Assembly (NCBI GenBank): GCA_963696585.1
Contig: CAVOKW010000012.1
Location: 4,272 to 68,271 of the forward strand
Source: Parvibaculum sp963696585
Lineage (GTDB): Bacteria > Pseudomonadota > Alphaproteobacteria > Parvibaculales > Parvibaculaceae
Length of the DNA: 64,000 bases
Reading direction: 5' to 3'
The translations under genes were made by a program, and so were the position numbers. The first letter of the stretch is position 1, and every line of letters starts with the position of its first letter. Positions 34,190 through 43,238 of the stretch are shown in pieces. The notes under the pieces are model-generated. The model made no database searches. It had not been told where the DNA came from and saw only the letters and a list, made by a program, of their open reading frames with translations.

Positions 34190-34420
34190 TAGGCGTGGTT
34201 TGCTGAAGCAGGGTTAAACAAATAGATAAAATGCAACAATAGCTGGAATAAAAAGATCAAAAAATGAATAAAGTAAACTTGTATTTCAAATACACATTAA
34301 ATATAGACCTAAATTATACTCAATTTTTCGACATGTTTTATTTAAGTTTACGGATAAGTTGACTCATATTTGGCATGGATTTGAGTCAAATCCACGCCAG
34401 TTTCGATTCAAATTTTAGGC
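34190..34420. other. AT-rich intergenic block without a gene
   Basis: About 230 bp strikingly richer in A and T than everything around it, with runs such as AAAAAGATCAAAAAATGAAT and TTTTATTTAAG. No open frame with a start signal is visible. It holds several short inverted repeats, for example TTGACTCA (34359-34366) opposite TGAGTCAA (34383-34390). It sits between the DUF5330 gene and a lipoprotein gene, both on the minus strand, so it may contain the promoter of the DUF5330 gene or bind nucleoid proteins such as MucR. Confidence 0.6.
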
Positions 34421-34428
34421 GATAGCCT

Positions 34429-35484
34429 TCAGGGCTTGGCGACCGCGGCAGGGAGCGCCGAAGCAAAGCAGGCCTGAACCTCGCCCACAGCATGGGTGCC
34501 CCCACACCAGGCCTCTTCCGAGGGGAAACGCGCCGCCGCCAGACACTGGCTGAGATTGAGCTTGGCCCAGTTCAGGCAACGCGCCGTGCCCGTGGCGTCG
34601 TCAGTGGCTGTCGTCTCGCTGGCATCAATCACCTGCCGGGCGCCCAGCACCAGAATGCGCTTCATGACATTGGGCGAATAGGCCTGCGCCGACGAGATGG
34701 GCGAGAAATCGGACCATGACAGGCTATGTGACGGGGTCGGCGCGGCACTGGCGAACTGGTTCACACCCGTCATCGGGGTCGACATGCCCCATTTCTGCTT
34801 CTGAAACTGATAGGCCACCGCAATGAAGCGGGCCGAAAGAGTCTTCATGCGCCGGTCTTCAATGGCAACCGAGGCAATGACGTCAGATGTCGCCGCCCCG
34901 GCACCGGGCAGGCCAAAGGCATAGTTTTCTTCGGTTTCGAGAGCCGCGAGGAAATTGGACTTACCCTTGGCGCGCAATTCACTGCGCACCCCCTGCGCGA
35001 AAAGTTCATTCCTGGCGGCAATGCGCGCCTGCGTGTCAAACCAGCCATCAGCGAGATCTTCCGGCGCGAAGATCGCCAGCGCCTTGATCGCCTTGCGCAC
35101 TTCCTTGGGCGTGCGGAGCTTGCTGGTTTCAGCACCGGCCAGCGCAATGTCGTAATTGATGAAGGCAGGCGCCAGGCCGGGCATGGAGCCGAGCGCACTC
35201 ACGCCGGCGCGCGGATCAATCGAGGCCACACGTATGCCTTCGAGATGCTTGGGCGAAGGCAGCGGAATGGGAATCTGGGCGCTGGCAATTTCGGCTGGCG
35301 AAGGCGCAACCGGGGTCCCCATGGCTGGTGCCGCAACGACAGGCGCGGCAGCGGCAACGGGCGCCTTGTCATCCGCACAGCCCGTGACCAGCAGACCCAG
35401 ACCCAGCATCGCGCCGAGCAATGCGGCACCGGACCTGTCATGGCGACGGCCAGCGATTTTCAGAACACGCATTGTGTTACGCAT
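34429..35484 (-). CDS. Hypothetical lipoprotein
   Basis: 351 aa. Signal sequence with lipobox: LLGAMLGLGLLVTGC (Cys at about 36), so the protein should be lipid-anchored in the envelope. An Ala/Pro-rich linker (about 37-75) leads to a soluble domain with four cysteines near the C-terminus (ARCLNWAKLNLSQCLAA, EEAWCGGTHAVGEVQACF) that probably form two disulfides. Not recognised as a known family. It is a single gene between the AT-rich block and the divergent DUF1491 gene. Confidence 0.7.
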   Translation of the reverse strand: MRNTMRVLKIAGRRHDRSGAALLGAMLGLGLLVTGCADDKAPVAAAAPVVAAPAMGTPVAPSPAEIASAQIPIPLPSPKHLEGIRVASIDPRAGVSALGSMPGLAPAFINYDIALAGAETSKLRTPKEVRKAIKALAIFAPEDLADGWFDTQARIAARNELFAQGVRSELRAKGKSNFLAALETEENYAFGLPGAGAATSDVIASVAIEDRRMKTLSARFIAVAYQFQKQKWGMSTPMTGVNQFASAAPTPSHSLSWSDFSPISSAQAYSPNVMKRILVLGARQVIDASETTATDDATGTARCLNWAKLNLSQCLAAARFPSEEAWCGGTHAVGEVQACFASALPAAVAKP

Positions 35485-35643
35485 CGTGGAACCCCTTGCA
35501 TCCGCGAGGACGACACCGAATTTGGGTGCCGCACGGAAGCGTTGCTGTTAATAAATCCTTCAGAAGTCTAGTGCGCTTGGGCGTGTCACGCAAACAGGTC
35601 AATTGTGACCTGCGCCGGGCCAGCGCCAGAAAGGACCAGACGG

Positions 35644-35985
35644 ATGGAGAGCGCCCCCCGGCTCAAGGCTGAAATCTGGGTGAAAGCCTTGATCCGCCGC
35701 GCCGAAGTGGCGGGCGCCAGCGCCATGGTGGTGCGTCGCGGCGACGCAACATCGGGCGTCGTTCTGGTGAAACTTAACCACCTTGATCGCACGGCCGATG
35801 TTTATAGCCCGGCGCGTGATGGCGACGGCAACCTCGTCTGGATGCGCGCTACAGGCGCGGTTCCCGTCGCGGAAATGGATGCCGACGCCTATATAGAAAA
35901 ACAGCGCCGTTTCGATCCCGATCTCTGGGTGGTCGAAATCGAGGACCGTCAGGGCCGCCATTTTTTGCTGGAACCTGTCGCCTGA
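35644..35985 (+). CDS. DUF1491-family protein
   Basis: 113 aa from ATG 35644. The family pattern is clear: RLKAEIWVKALIRRAEVAGASA, VRRGDATSGVVLVKLN, DRTADVYSPARDGDGN and ADAYIEKQRRFDPDLWVVEIED. DUF1491 proteins are small and conserved in alphaproteobacteria, with unknown function. Length is normal. No close operon partner. Confidence 0.83.
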   Translation: MESAPRLKAEIWVKALIRRAEVAGASAMVVRRGDATSGVVLVKLNHLDRTADVYSPARDGDGNLVWMRATGAVPVAEMDADAYIEKQRRFDPDLWVVEIEDRQGRHFLLEPVA

Positions 35986-36011
35986 GCGAAGCTCCAGGGC
36001 CGCATGAATAT

Positions 36012-36230
36012 CTAGGGCCGCATGAACATAAAGTCCTCGTTCGGATCGAGATGATCGGCGGCGGCGATAAGCTCGGCCTTGATGTCTTCCGGCGTGCGTT
36101 CTTCACGCCAGATTTGCAGCACCTTCTCAAACATGATGCGGGCAACGGCATCGGTTGACACATGCTCAGCCCTGGCAGCGGCAAGCGCGGCGCCGATATG
36201 CGAATTGACGATTTCGCGGGCAGTGGCCAT
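36012..36230 (-). CDS. Conserved small hypothetical protein
   Basis: 72 aa, mostly helical: ATAREIVNSHIGAALAAARAE, DAVARIMFEKVLQIWREERTPEDI, ending in LDPNEDFMFMRP. The even composition, good coding pattern and charged C-terminal tail suggest a real small protein; I believe similar short proteins occur in other Hyphomicrobiales but cannot name a family. It converges on the DUF1491 gene and is divergent to prfC. Confidence 0.6.
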   Translation of the reverse strand: MATAREIVNSHIGAALAAARAEHVSTDAVARIMFEKVLQIWREERTPEDIKAELIAAADHLDPNEDFMFMRP

Positions 36231-36462
36231 TTGGAACTCCCAATCCTGTTCTTATCTGATGTCGGCACCGCATTATCGCGCTGAATATGGTCCATGGCAG
36301 CCCGCCATCTTGTCGCGGCCCGATGCGTGAGGCGTGATCGGGCCCGGCCCATGGCTGGCACAATTCCGGCGCATGGGGTAGGGTCGCGCCTTCGAACGCC
36401 ATTTCCGACCCATCAAGGCTTGAAAGACGGCTGATCGCCGCCTTCAGGAGAGAAGACCCATT

Positions 36463-38052
36463 ATGACCGAGGCATCCGCCGCCATTGGCAATCGCCGCAC
36501 CTTTGCGATCATCTCGCATCCTGACGCTGGTAAAACGACGCTGACAGAAAACCTGCTGCTCATGGGCGGCGCCATTCGCATGGCCGGTCAGGTCAAGGCG
36601 CGTGGCGACAATCGGCGCGCGCGCTCGGACTGGATGAAGATCGAACAGGAACGCGGCATTTCGGTGTCCTCCGCCGTGATGACATTTGAATATGAAGGCA
36701 TCACCTGCAACCTGCTCGACACGCCGGGCCATGAAGATTTCAGCGAAGACACCTATCGCACCCTGACCGCCGCCGACAGCGCCATCATGGTGATCGACGC
36801 AGCCAAGGGCATCGAAACCCAGACCCTCAAACTCTTTGAAGTGTGTCGCCTGCGTGATGTGCCGATCATCACCTTCATCAACAAGATCGACCGCGATGGG
36901 CGCGATCCTTACGAGCTGATGGACGAGATTGCCTCCAAGCTCGCGCTCGACACCGCGCCCATGGTCTGGCCCGCCGGCATGGGGGGCCTGTTGCGCGGCA
37001 TTTTTGATCCGTTCAATGATCGTTTCATCCCCTATGAAAAGCCGGGCGGCGAAAAGCACGAGGGCGAACCGCCGAGCCTGACAGGCGACGCCATCAACGA
37101 ATATATGAGTGCGGGCGAGCTCGCCGCCTTCCGCGATGAGATGGAACTGGCGCGCGGCGGATCGCCCGAGTTTGATCTCGAAAGCTATCGCGCCGGTCAT
37201 CTGACGCCGGTCTATTTTGGCAGCGCGCTGCGTCGTCTCGGTGTGCGCGAATTGTTGCAGGCTGTTGTGAAGTTTGCGCCGCCACCGCGTCCCCAGCCAT
37301 CCTCCCTGCGCATCGTCGAGCCGACCGAGCCGAAAGTGTCGGGTTTCGTTTTCAAGGTGCAGGCGAATATGGACGCCAACCACCGCGACCGCATCGCCTT
37401 CATGCGTATCTGTTCGGGCAAGTTCAAGCGCGGTATGCGGCTGCGGCTGTCATCCAGCGGCAAGACCATCGGCGTGCATAACCCGATCCTGTTTTTTGCG
37501 CAGGACCGCGAACTCGTCGATGAAGCCTGGCCGGGCGACATTATCGGCATTCCCAATCACGGCACGATCCGCGTCGGCGACACGCTGACCGAGGGTGAAG
37601 AAATGACCTTCACCGGCATTCCGAACTTCGCGCCGGAAATCCTGCAACGCGTACGGCTCGATGATCCGATGAAAGCCAAGCATATGCGCCGCGCGCTTGA
37701 AAGCCTCGCCGAGGAAGGTGTGACGCAGGTCTTCCGTCCTGAAATCGGCGCGAGCTGGATTGTCGGCGTTGTCGGACGCCTGCAGCTTGAAGTGCTCGCC
37801 GCCCGCATCGATGCCGAATATGACATCAAGGTGAGTTTTGAAAACGCGCCTTTTGAAACCGCTCGCTGGGTCGAGGCAGAAGACCCGCTGGAGCTTCGCA
37901 GGTTCATGGACGCCCATCGCGGCAATATGGCGACCGATCGCGATGACGCCCCCGTGTTCCTGGCCAAGAGCAACTGGGAACTGGGCTACACGGCGGAAAA
38001 ATGGCCCAGGGTTCGCTTCACAGCGACCCGCGAACGCAAGGCCGCCGCCTAA
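36463..38052 (+). CDS. prfC: Peptide chain release factor 3
   Basis: 529-aa translational GTPase RF3, which recycles RF1 and RF2 from the ribosome after termination. G1 is SHPDAGKTTLTE (residues 19-30), the switch region holds RARSDWMKIEQERGISVSSAV, G3 DTPGHEDF and G4 NKID. The family length is 526-530 aa. The C-terminal domain FENAPFETARWVE and ELGYTAEKWPRVRF match RF3 rather than EF-G. A CAGGAGAGAAG site precedes the ATG. It is followed 15 bp later by an MscS-type channel gene, so the two probably share a transcript. Confidence 0.96.
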   Translation: MTEASAAIGNRRTFAIISHPDAGKTTLTENLLLMGGAIRMAGQVKARGDNRRARSDWMKIEQERGISVSSAVMTFEYEGITCNLLDTPGHEDFSEDTYRTLTAADSAIMVIDAAKGIETQTLKLFEVCRLRDVPIITFINKIDRDGRDPYELMDEIASKLALDTAPMVWPAGMGGLLRGIFDPFNDRFIPYEKPGGEKHEGEPPSLTGDAINEYMSAGELAAFRDEMELARGGSPEFDLESYRAGHLTPVYFGSALRRLGVRELLQAVVKFAPPPRPQPSSLRIVEPTEPKVSGFVFKVQANMDANHRDRIAFMRICSGKFKRGMRLRLSSSGKTIGVHNPILFFAQDRELVDEAWPGDIIGIPNHGTIRVGDTLTEGEEMTFTGIPNFAPEILQRVRLDDPMKAKHMRRALESLAEEGVTQVFRPEIGASWIVGVVGRLQLEVLAARIDAEYDIKVSFENAPFETARWVEAEDPLELRRFMDAHRGNMATDRDDAPVFLAKSNWELGYTAEKWPRVRFTATRERKAAA

Positions 38053-38067
38053 GGAGGACGACAACAT

Positions 38068-39195
38068 ATGGATATGACGATCACAGGCTTCCACCAATTC
38101 TGGGCCATGGTCTTGAGCGTCTGGCACACCGGCGTTTTTGGCCGTGACATTGGCGACATCATCGTTGCCTTGCTTATCTTCGGTGCCTTCTACGTCCTGC
38201 GATCCCTCTGCACGCGGCTCGTGCTTTTCGTGTTTGCGCGCTGGGCCCAAAAAGGCGCGCTGCATATCAATGGCGGCTTCAGAGATGCCGTCGCCAGCCC
38301 CTTGAAGTTTCTGTTTTTCATCCTGGGCTTTTTCTTCGCCACCCGATATCTGGGCTTTGAAGGCCTGTCCGCGACCATTGTCGACAATATCAGCCGCTCG
38401 CTGATCGCCATTGCGATTTTCTGGACGCTTTACAACGCCGTCGATCCGTTCGGGACGATCTTCCGCCGCCTCGATCACATGCTGACGCAGGAAATCATTG
38501 ATTGGCTGATCACCGGCGCCAAGGTGGCCGTGGCGCTGGTCGGTGGCGCAACGGTGTTGCAGATTTGGGGCATAGAGGTCGCGCCGATCATCGCGGGTCT
38601 CGGTCTCTTCGGTGTCGCCGTTGCGCTCGGCGCACAGGACCTGTTCAAGAACCTCATCGGTGGATTGTCGGTGCTTATCGAACGTCGCTTTCGTATTGGC
38701 GACTGGATCAATGTCGAAGGCGTGGTCGAAGGCACGGTGGAGCGTATAGGTTTCCGCTCGACCCTGATCCGCCGCTTCGACAAGGCGCCGGTCTATGTGC
38801 CAAACCAGAAATTGTCCGACAATGCCGTGATCAATTTCACCGCCATGACATTCCGGCGCATCTCATGGGTGATCGGCATTGAATATCGCGCGACACATGA
38901 TCAGTTGCGCATGATCCGCGACGGCATCGATGCCTACATTGCGGGCAATCCAGCCTTCGTGTCACCAGAGAAAGCCTCGCGCACGGTGCGCATCGACAGT
39001 TTTGGCGCCTCCGCCATCGACATCGTCGTGATCTGCTTCACCCATGCGACCGATTATGCCGGATGGATGGAAGTGAAGGAGGCGCTCGCTTTCGAAATCA
39101 AAAAGATTGTCGAAAACGCAGGCACAGGCTTCGCCTTTCCGAGCCAGTCGCTCTATGTTGAAAGCCTGCCAGTCAGCAAGGAAGACCGCGTCTAA
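38068..39195 (+). CDS. Small-conductance mechanosensitive channel (MscS family)
   Basis: 375 aa. Four N-terminal membrane helices, then the conserved pore helix and upper beta domain: EVAPIIAGLGLFGVAVALGAQDLFKNLIGGLSVLIERRFRIGDWI in broken sequence, followed by GVVEGTVERIGFRSTLIRRFD and VPNQKLSDNAVINF. MscS-type channels release solutes on hypo-osmotic shock. The soluble C-terminal domain is of normal size. AAGGAGG precedes the ATG. It follows prfC by 15 bp and precedes dadA by 26 bp. Confidence 0.9.
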   Translation: MDMTITGFHQFWAMVLSVWHTGVFGRDIGDIIVALLIFGAFYVLRSLCTRLVLFVFARWAQKGALHINGGFRDAVASPLKFLFFILGFFFATRYLGFEGLSATIVDNISRSLIAIAIFWTLYNAVDPFGTIFRRLDHMLTQEIIDWLITGAKVAVALVGGATVLQIWGIEVAPIIAGLGLFGVAVALGAQDLFKNLIGGLSVLIERRFRIGDWINVEGVVEGTVERIGFRSTLIRRFDKAPVYVPNQKLSDNAVINFTAMTFRRISWVIGIEYRATHDQLRMIRDGIDAYIAGNPAFVSPEKASRTVRIDSFGASAIDIVVICFTHATDYAGWMEVKEALAFEIKKIVENAGTGFAFPSQSLYVESLPVSKEDRV

Positions 39196-39221
39196 AACAA
39201 GACCGGCAAAGGGGGGGGGTC

Positions 39222-40505
39222 GTGAAGGTTCTGGTTCTCGGCGCAGGCATAATTGGTGTGACCACGGCGCATGATCTCGCCGAGGCGGGCCATGAGGTGA
39301 CGCTGATCGAGCGACGCGAGGGCGCGGCGCTGGAAACGAGCCGCGCCAATGGCGGGCAACTCTCCGCCTGCGAAGTGGCCCCCTGGGCCGGCCCCGAAGT
39401 GCCAGGGCTGGTGTTGAAATGGCTGGGACGTGCGGATGCGCCGTTCAAGCTCAGCCTCAAACTTGATCCCGATCAATGGCGCTTCCTCTGGCGCTTCCTG
39501 CTGCGCTGCCGGACCTCGGCCCGGCTCGAACGGATCGGGCCAAATCTCGAACTTGCCCTTGCCACCCGCCAGCGCATGAGCGAGATCGAAGCGGCCTGCG
39601 CGGCGGAAGGCCACCCCATCTCATACGACCGCAAATCAGCGGGCATTCTGCGCCTCTTTCATCACGCGGCTGAATGGCGCGAAGCGGCCAGCCTGATCGA
39701 GCGCATGGCGCAGGGCGGTGTCGCGCAAAGCCTGCTCGACCCGGCGCAATGCGTGGCCTGCGAACCGGCACTGGCTTCTGCCTTTCAACGCGGCGAAATC
39801 ATTGGCGGCATTTTTTCGCCCGATGATGGCAGCGGCGATGCAGCGTTGTTCACGCAAGCGCTGGTGCAGCGGGCGCAACGACTGGGCGTAACCTTCCTCA
39901 GTGGTGTCACCGTCGTCGGGTTTGAGAAACAGGCAGACCGCGTGCATGGCGTCATCACCTCGCACGGGCTCCATACGGCCGATGCCGTGGTCATTGCCGC
40001 AGGCGTCGGTTCGGCAGCCCTTGCCCGCAAACTCGGCTTCTATCTGCCGGTCTATCCGCTCAAGGGTTATTCAGTGACGGTGCCGCTGGAAGCAACGGCT
40101 GAAGCGATGCCCCATGTCAGCATCACGGATGAAGCACGCAAGGTCGTCATCAGCCGTCTGGGCAATCGGTTGCGCGCGGCAGGCAAGGCCGAAATTGCCG
40201 GCTATGACCTGACGCTCGACCCGGCGCGCGCCCGGTCCGTCTTTCAGGCGGTGGAAAGCCTCATGCCCCAGATCGGCCCGCAGGCAGCCCGCGCCGATTA
40301 TTGGTGCGGGTTGCGTCCGATGAGCCCGGATGGCAGCCCGATCATCGGCGCCGCGCCCGGCCTTTCGAATCTTTATTTCAACACTGGCCACGGCTCGCTC
40401 GGCTGGACGCTTGGCGCAGGCAGCGCCATGGCTTTGACCGATCTGATCTCGGCCAAAACGCCGCAATCAGAATCAAGTCCTTTCCACCTATCAAGGTTTC
40501 TCTGA
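39222..40505 (+). CDS. dadA: D-amino acid dehydrogenase
   Basis: 427-aa FAD-dependent DadA-type oxidoreductase, which deaminates D-amino acids to keto acids and passes electrons to the respiratory chain. N-terminal dinucleotide-binding motif VLVLGAGIIGVTTAHDLAEAG (GxGxxG) with ER at the strand end; the quinone-linked branch motif SRANGGQLSACEVAPWAGP matches DadA well. The C-terminal substrate/FAD region reads CGLRPMSPDGSPIIG and YFNTGHGSLGWTLGAGS. The start is GTG with a run of G (AAAGGGGGGG) as ribosome-binding site. DadA is usually 416-433 aa. Confidence 0.9.
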   Translation: MKVLVLGAGIIGVTTAHDLAEAGHEVTLIERREGAALETSRANGGQLSACEVAPWAGPEVPGLVLKWLGRADAPFKLSLKLDPDQWRFLWRFLLRCRTSARLERIGPNLELALATRQRMSEIEAACAAEGHPISYDRKSAGILRLFHHAAEWREAASLIERMAQGGVAQSLLDPAQCVACEPALASAFQRGEIIGGIFSPDDGSGDAALFTQALVQRAQRLGVTFLSGVTVVGFEKQADRVHGVITSHGLHTADAVVIAAGVGSAALARKLGFYLPVYPLKGYSVTVPLEATAEAMPHVSITDEARKVVISRLGNRLRAAGKAEIAGYDLTLDPARARSVFQAVESLMPQIGPQAARADYWCGLRPMSPDGSPIIGAAPGLSNLYFNTGHGSLGWTLGAGSAMALTDLISAKTPQSESSPFHLSRFL

Positions 40506-40552
40506 TTTCACGGCATAATGCTGGAAAATATGCCGCGTCGCATAATTATTAC

Positions 40553-40597
40553 TTGACGAATTAGTAGGGCTTCTCTATCTCATATTGCAGTGCACAA
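40553..40597 (+). promoter_or_regulatory. Phasin promoter with TGCA-type operator
   Basis: TTGACG (40553-40558), a spacer of 17 bp and TATCTC (40576-40581) form a sigma-70-like promoter. At the expected transcription start lies TTGCAGTGCACAA (40585-40597), a TGCA-containing imperfect palindrome. PhaR repressors of phasin genes are known to bind TGCA-type repeats, so this is a plausible PhaR site. The phasin ATG follows at 40663. Confidence 0.65.
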
Positions 40598-40662
40598 TGC
40601 CGGTTGCGTTGGTACCGGCGATACGCCCCGCCTGGGCGACACATGCCAGAGGAAGAGAACCG

Positions 40663-40980
40663 ATGACCGAGATCCCGAAGAAAGCCCCCAAGGCCACCGC
40701 GCCTGCCGACAAGAACCCCCTCGAAACCGCGTCGTCCATCATGACTGATCTGGCGCGCACCAATTTTGAAGAAAGCGTTGAGACCGTCAAGGCCGTGATG
40801 GCCTCGAAGGATCTGAAGTCCGCTTTCGAACTCCAGAACGAGCTGTTCCGCACCACCCTGAAGCGCAACATGGACGCGGCCCGCGAAATCAACGAGCTGA
40901 CGGTTTCTGCCATGAAGGAAGCCATGGGTCCGCTCGCTGAAAAATTCACGGAAGCCTTCGACAAGATGAAAGCGGCCTGA
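40663..40980 (+). CDS. Phasin-family protein
   Basis: 105 aa, almost entirely helical, with the Phasin_2 pattern: MTDLARTNFEESVETVKAVM, FELQNELFRTTLKRNMDAARE and MKEAMGPLAEKFTEAFDKM. The N-terminal ~25 residues are rich in Lys, Pro and Ala. Phasins coat polyhydroxyalkanoate granules. AGAGGAAGAG precedes the ATG. It is a monocistronic unit: it has its own promoter and operator (40553-40597) and a strong terminator at 41041-41070. It is shorter than many phasins but within the range of the small form. Confidence 0.86.
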   Translation: MTEIPKKAPKATAPADKNPLETASSIMTDLARTNFEESVETVKAVMASKDLKSAFELQNELFRTTLKRNMDAAREINELTVSAMKEAMGPLAEKFTEAFDKMKAA

Positions 40981-41040
40981 AGCACGCTTCATCCGAACGA
41001 CCTCAGTGCTGTTGTGTATGCGTTGAGTATCAGTTGCGTA

Positions 41041-41070
41041 AGCCCGGTCTCCAGTCGAGACCGGGCTTTT
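41041..41070 (+). terminator. Rho-independent terminator of the phasin gene
   Basis: Perfect 11-bp stem AGCCCGGTCTC / GAGACCGGGCT with a 5-nt loop, followed by TTTTAT. It lies 60 bp after the phasin stop and just before the convergent DUF934 gene, which it may serve as well. Confidence 0.9.
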
Positions 41071-41075
41071 ATATG

Positions 41076-41567
41076 TCAGCCGCGTTTATGGCGCAGGGTA
41101 AAGACGCTGACGCTGCCATCGCCACCAGGCTGATAGGCATGGGTGAAGCTGCCCGCGCAGGCCTTGTAGATCGCGGGCGTGATATTGTCGGCAACTTCCA
41201 GCGCATCAAAGCCGACACGCAACATGTACTGGAACTGGTCGCGCAGCACGGCGCCAACGGCGCGCACCTCGCCCTTATAGCCATAGCGATCACGCAGCAG
41301 ACGCGCATAGGAATAGGCCCGGCCATTGCGATAGACGGGAAACTCCAGCGCCACGACGGCGAGCTTGTCGAGATCATCGGCAATCAGCGCCGGTTCCTGA
41401 CCGCTTTTCAGACGCACGCCCAGCGGCGTATTGCGCGCGGTCAGCGTGTCACGCTCCGCCTGCCAGCGTTCCAGCGACACGATGACGCCACCCTCGGGCA
41501 GTGCCGCCTCGTCAGCCACGGTGGTAAATGAATCCGTGATGAACTCGCCCTTCTTAATGAGTGGCAT
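41076..41567 (-). CDS. DUF934-family protein of the sulfite reductase operon
   Basis: 163 aa. DUF934 pattern: LPEGGVIVSLERWQAERDTL, GVRLKSGQEPALIADDL, FPVYRNGRAYSYARLLRDRYGYKGEVRAVG and GFDALEV near the end. The family is found only together with sulfite reductase genes (the protein is sometimes called CysX or an oxidoreductase accessory) and is thought to assist sulfite reduction; its exact role is not settled. ATG at 41567 overlaps the 3' end of the reductase gene by 14 bp, so they are translationally linked. Confidence 0.85.
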   Translation of the reverse strand: MPLIKKGEFITDSFTTVADEAALPEGGVIVSLERWQAERDTLTARNTPLGVRLKSGQEPALIADDLDKLAVVALEFPVYRNGRAYSYARLLRDRYGYKGEVRAVGAVLRDQFQYMLRVGFDALEVADNITPAIYKACAGSFTHAYQPGGDGSVSVFTLRHKRG

Positions 41568-43212
41568 AAAGCGTCTCCTTGAACGGCTCGACGCCGACAC
41601 GACGATAAGTATCGATGAAGCGCTCACCATCCTTGCGAATGTCGAGATAGGTTTCGACAATGGTTTCGACGGCATCGACTATCTCGCCTTCGGTGAAGGC
41701 CGGGCCGACAATATCGCCAACAGCGGTTTTCTGGTCCGCCGCGCCACCAATCGTCACCTGATAATATTCAACGCCTTTTTTATCGACGCCGAGAATGCCG
41801 ATATGGCCGACATGGTGATGGCCGCAGGCATTGATGCAGCCTGACGTGTTGATCTTGAGTTCGCCGATATGGTGCTGGCGTTCGAGATCCTGAAAGCGTT
41901 CGGAAATGCGCTGCGCAATCGGGATCGAGCGGGCGTTCGCCAGCGCGCAATAATCCAGACCGGGGCAGGCGATCTGATCCGTGATGAGGCCGATATTGGC
42001 GGTGCCCAGACCATTGGCTTCGAGCGCCTGATAAAGCGCATGCAGATCCTTCTGGCGCACATAGGCAAGCGTCAGGTTTTGCTCATGCGTGACGCGGATT
42101 TCGCCCATGCTGAACATGTCGGCAAGATCGGCGACAACATCCATCTGGTCGCTGGAGCAATCACCCGGCGTGCCGCCAATCGGCTTCAGCGAGATATTGA
42201 CGATGGCATAGCCCGGCACGCGATGGGCCGCGAGATTGGCGCGGGCCCAATCGGCAAAACCCTTGTCAGCCGCCTTGGCCGCTTCAAACTCTGGCGAGAC
42301 AGCAGGCAGCGTTTCATAAGCCGGGGCGGCGAAATAGGATTCAATGCGCGCGATTTCCTCGACGGGCAGGACGAGATGGCCTGCCTTCCTGACTTCGGCG
42401 AACTCGGCATCGACCTGCCGACGCATGTCTTCCGCGCCGATTTCATGGACGAGTATCTTGATGCGCGACTTGTACATGTTGTCGCGGCGGCCATGCATGT
42501 TGTAAACGCGCATGACGCTTTCGAGATAGGCGAGCAGGTCAACCTTCGGCACGAAGTCGATAAGCTTCTTGCCGATCATCGGCGTGCGGCCAAGACCCCC
42601 GCCGACATAGATTTCATAGCCGATTTCGCCCGCGTCATTGCGCACGACCTGAATGCCGATGTCATGCACGCGAATGGCGGCGCGGTCATCCGGCGTTGCG
42701 CAGACGGCAATCTTGAACTTGCGCGGCAGATAGGAAAACTCCGGGTGGAAGGTGGACCACTGGCGGATGATTTCCGAAACGATGCGCGGATCTTCAATCT
42801 CATCGGCCGCCACACCGGCATATTGATCCGAGGTGACATTGCGGATGCAATTCCCCGAGGTCTGGATGGCATGCATCTCGACCGAGGCAAGCTCGGCGAG
42901 CAGGTCAGGCACGTCCTTGAGCTTGGGCCAGTTATATTGAAGGTTCTGGCGCGTCGTGAAATGGCCATAGCCCTTGTCATAGGTGCGGCCGATTTCGGCG
43001 AGCTTGTGGAGCTGGCGCGACGACAGCGTGCCGTAAGGAATGGCGACACGCAGCATATAGGCATGGAGCTGCAAATAGAGACCGTTCATCAGGCGCAATG
43101 GCTTGAACTCATCTTCGCTGAGTTCGCCAGTGAGACGACGGCTCACCTGATCGCGGAACTGCGCGACACGCTCATTGACCAACTGATGGTCGAATTCGTC
43201 ATAACGATACAT
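41554..43212 (-). CDS. cysI: Siroheme-dependent nitrite/sulfite reductase (probable assimilatory sulfite reductase)
   Basis: 552 aa, two ferredoxin-like/siroheme repeats. The 4Fe-4S/siroheme cysteines are ACPGLDYC (Cys-x5-Cys) and SGCINACGHHHVG (Cys-x3-Cys). The N-terminal half has YGHFTTRQNLQYNWP and SGNCIRNVTSD, the paired arginine/lysine siroheme-binding motifs. Flanking DUF2849 and DUF934 genes are the standard neighbours of sulfite rather than nitrite reductase, so reduction of sulfite to sulfide for cysteine synthesis is the likely role. Siroheme synthase (cysG) and PAPS reductase (cysH), often in the same operon, are not next to it here. Confidence 0.9.
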   Translation of the reverse strand: MYRYDEFDHQLVNERVAQFRDQVSRRLTGELSEDEFKPLRLMNGLYLQLHAYMLRVAIPYGTLSSRQLHKLAEIGRTYDKGYGHFTTRQNLQYNWPKLKDVPDLLAELASVEMHAIQTSGNCIRNVTSDQYAGVAADEIEDPRIVSEIIRQWSTFHPEFSYLPRKFKIAVCATPDDRAAIRVHDIGIQVVRNDAGEIGYEIYVGGGLGRTPMIGKKLIDFVPKVDLLAYLESVMRVYNMHGRRDNMYKSRIKILVHEIGAEDMRRQVDAEFAEVRKAGHLVLPVEEIARIESYFAAPAYETLPAVSPEFEAAKAADKGFADWARANLAAHRVPGYAIVNISLKPIGGTPGDCSSDQMDVVADLADMFSMGEIRVTHEQNLTLAYVRQKDLHALYQALEANGLGTANIGLITDQIACPGLDYCALANARSIPIAQRISERFQDLERQHHIGELKINTSGCINACGHHHVGHIGILGVDKKGVEYYQVTIGGAADQKTAVGDIVGPAFTEGEIVDAVETIVETYLDIRKDGERFIDTYRRVGVEPFKETLYATH

Positions 43213-43238
43213 GGATCACCTTTGCGCTTTGGCGCGAA

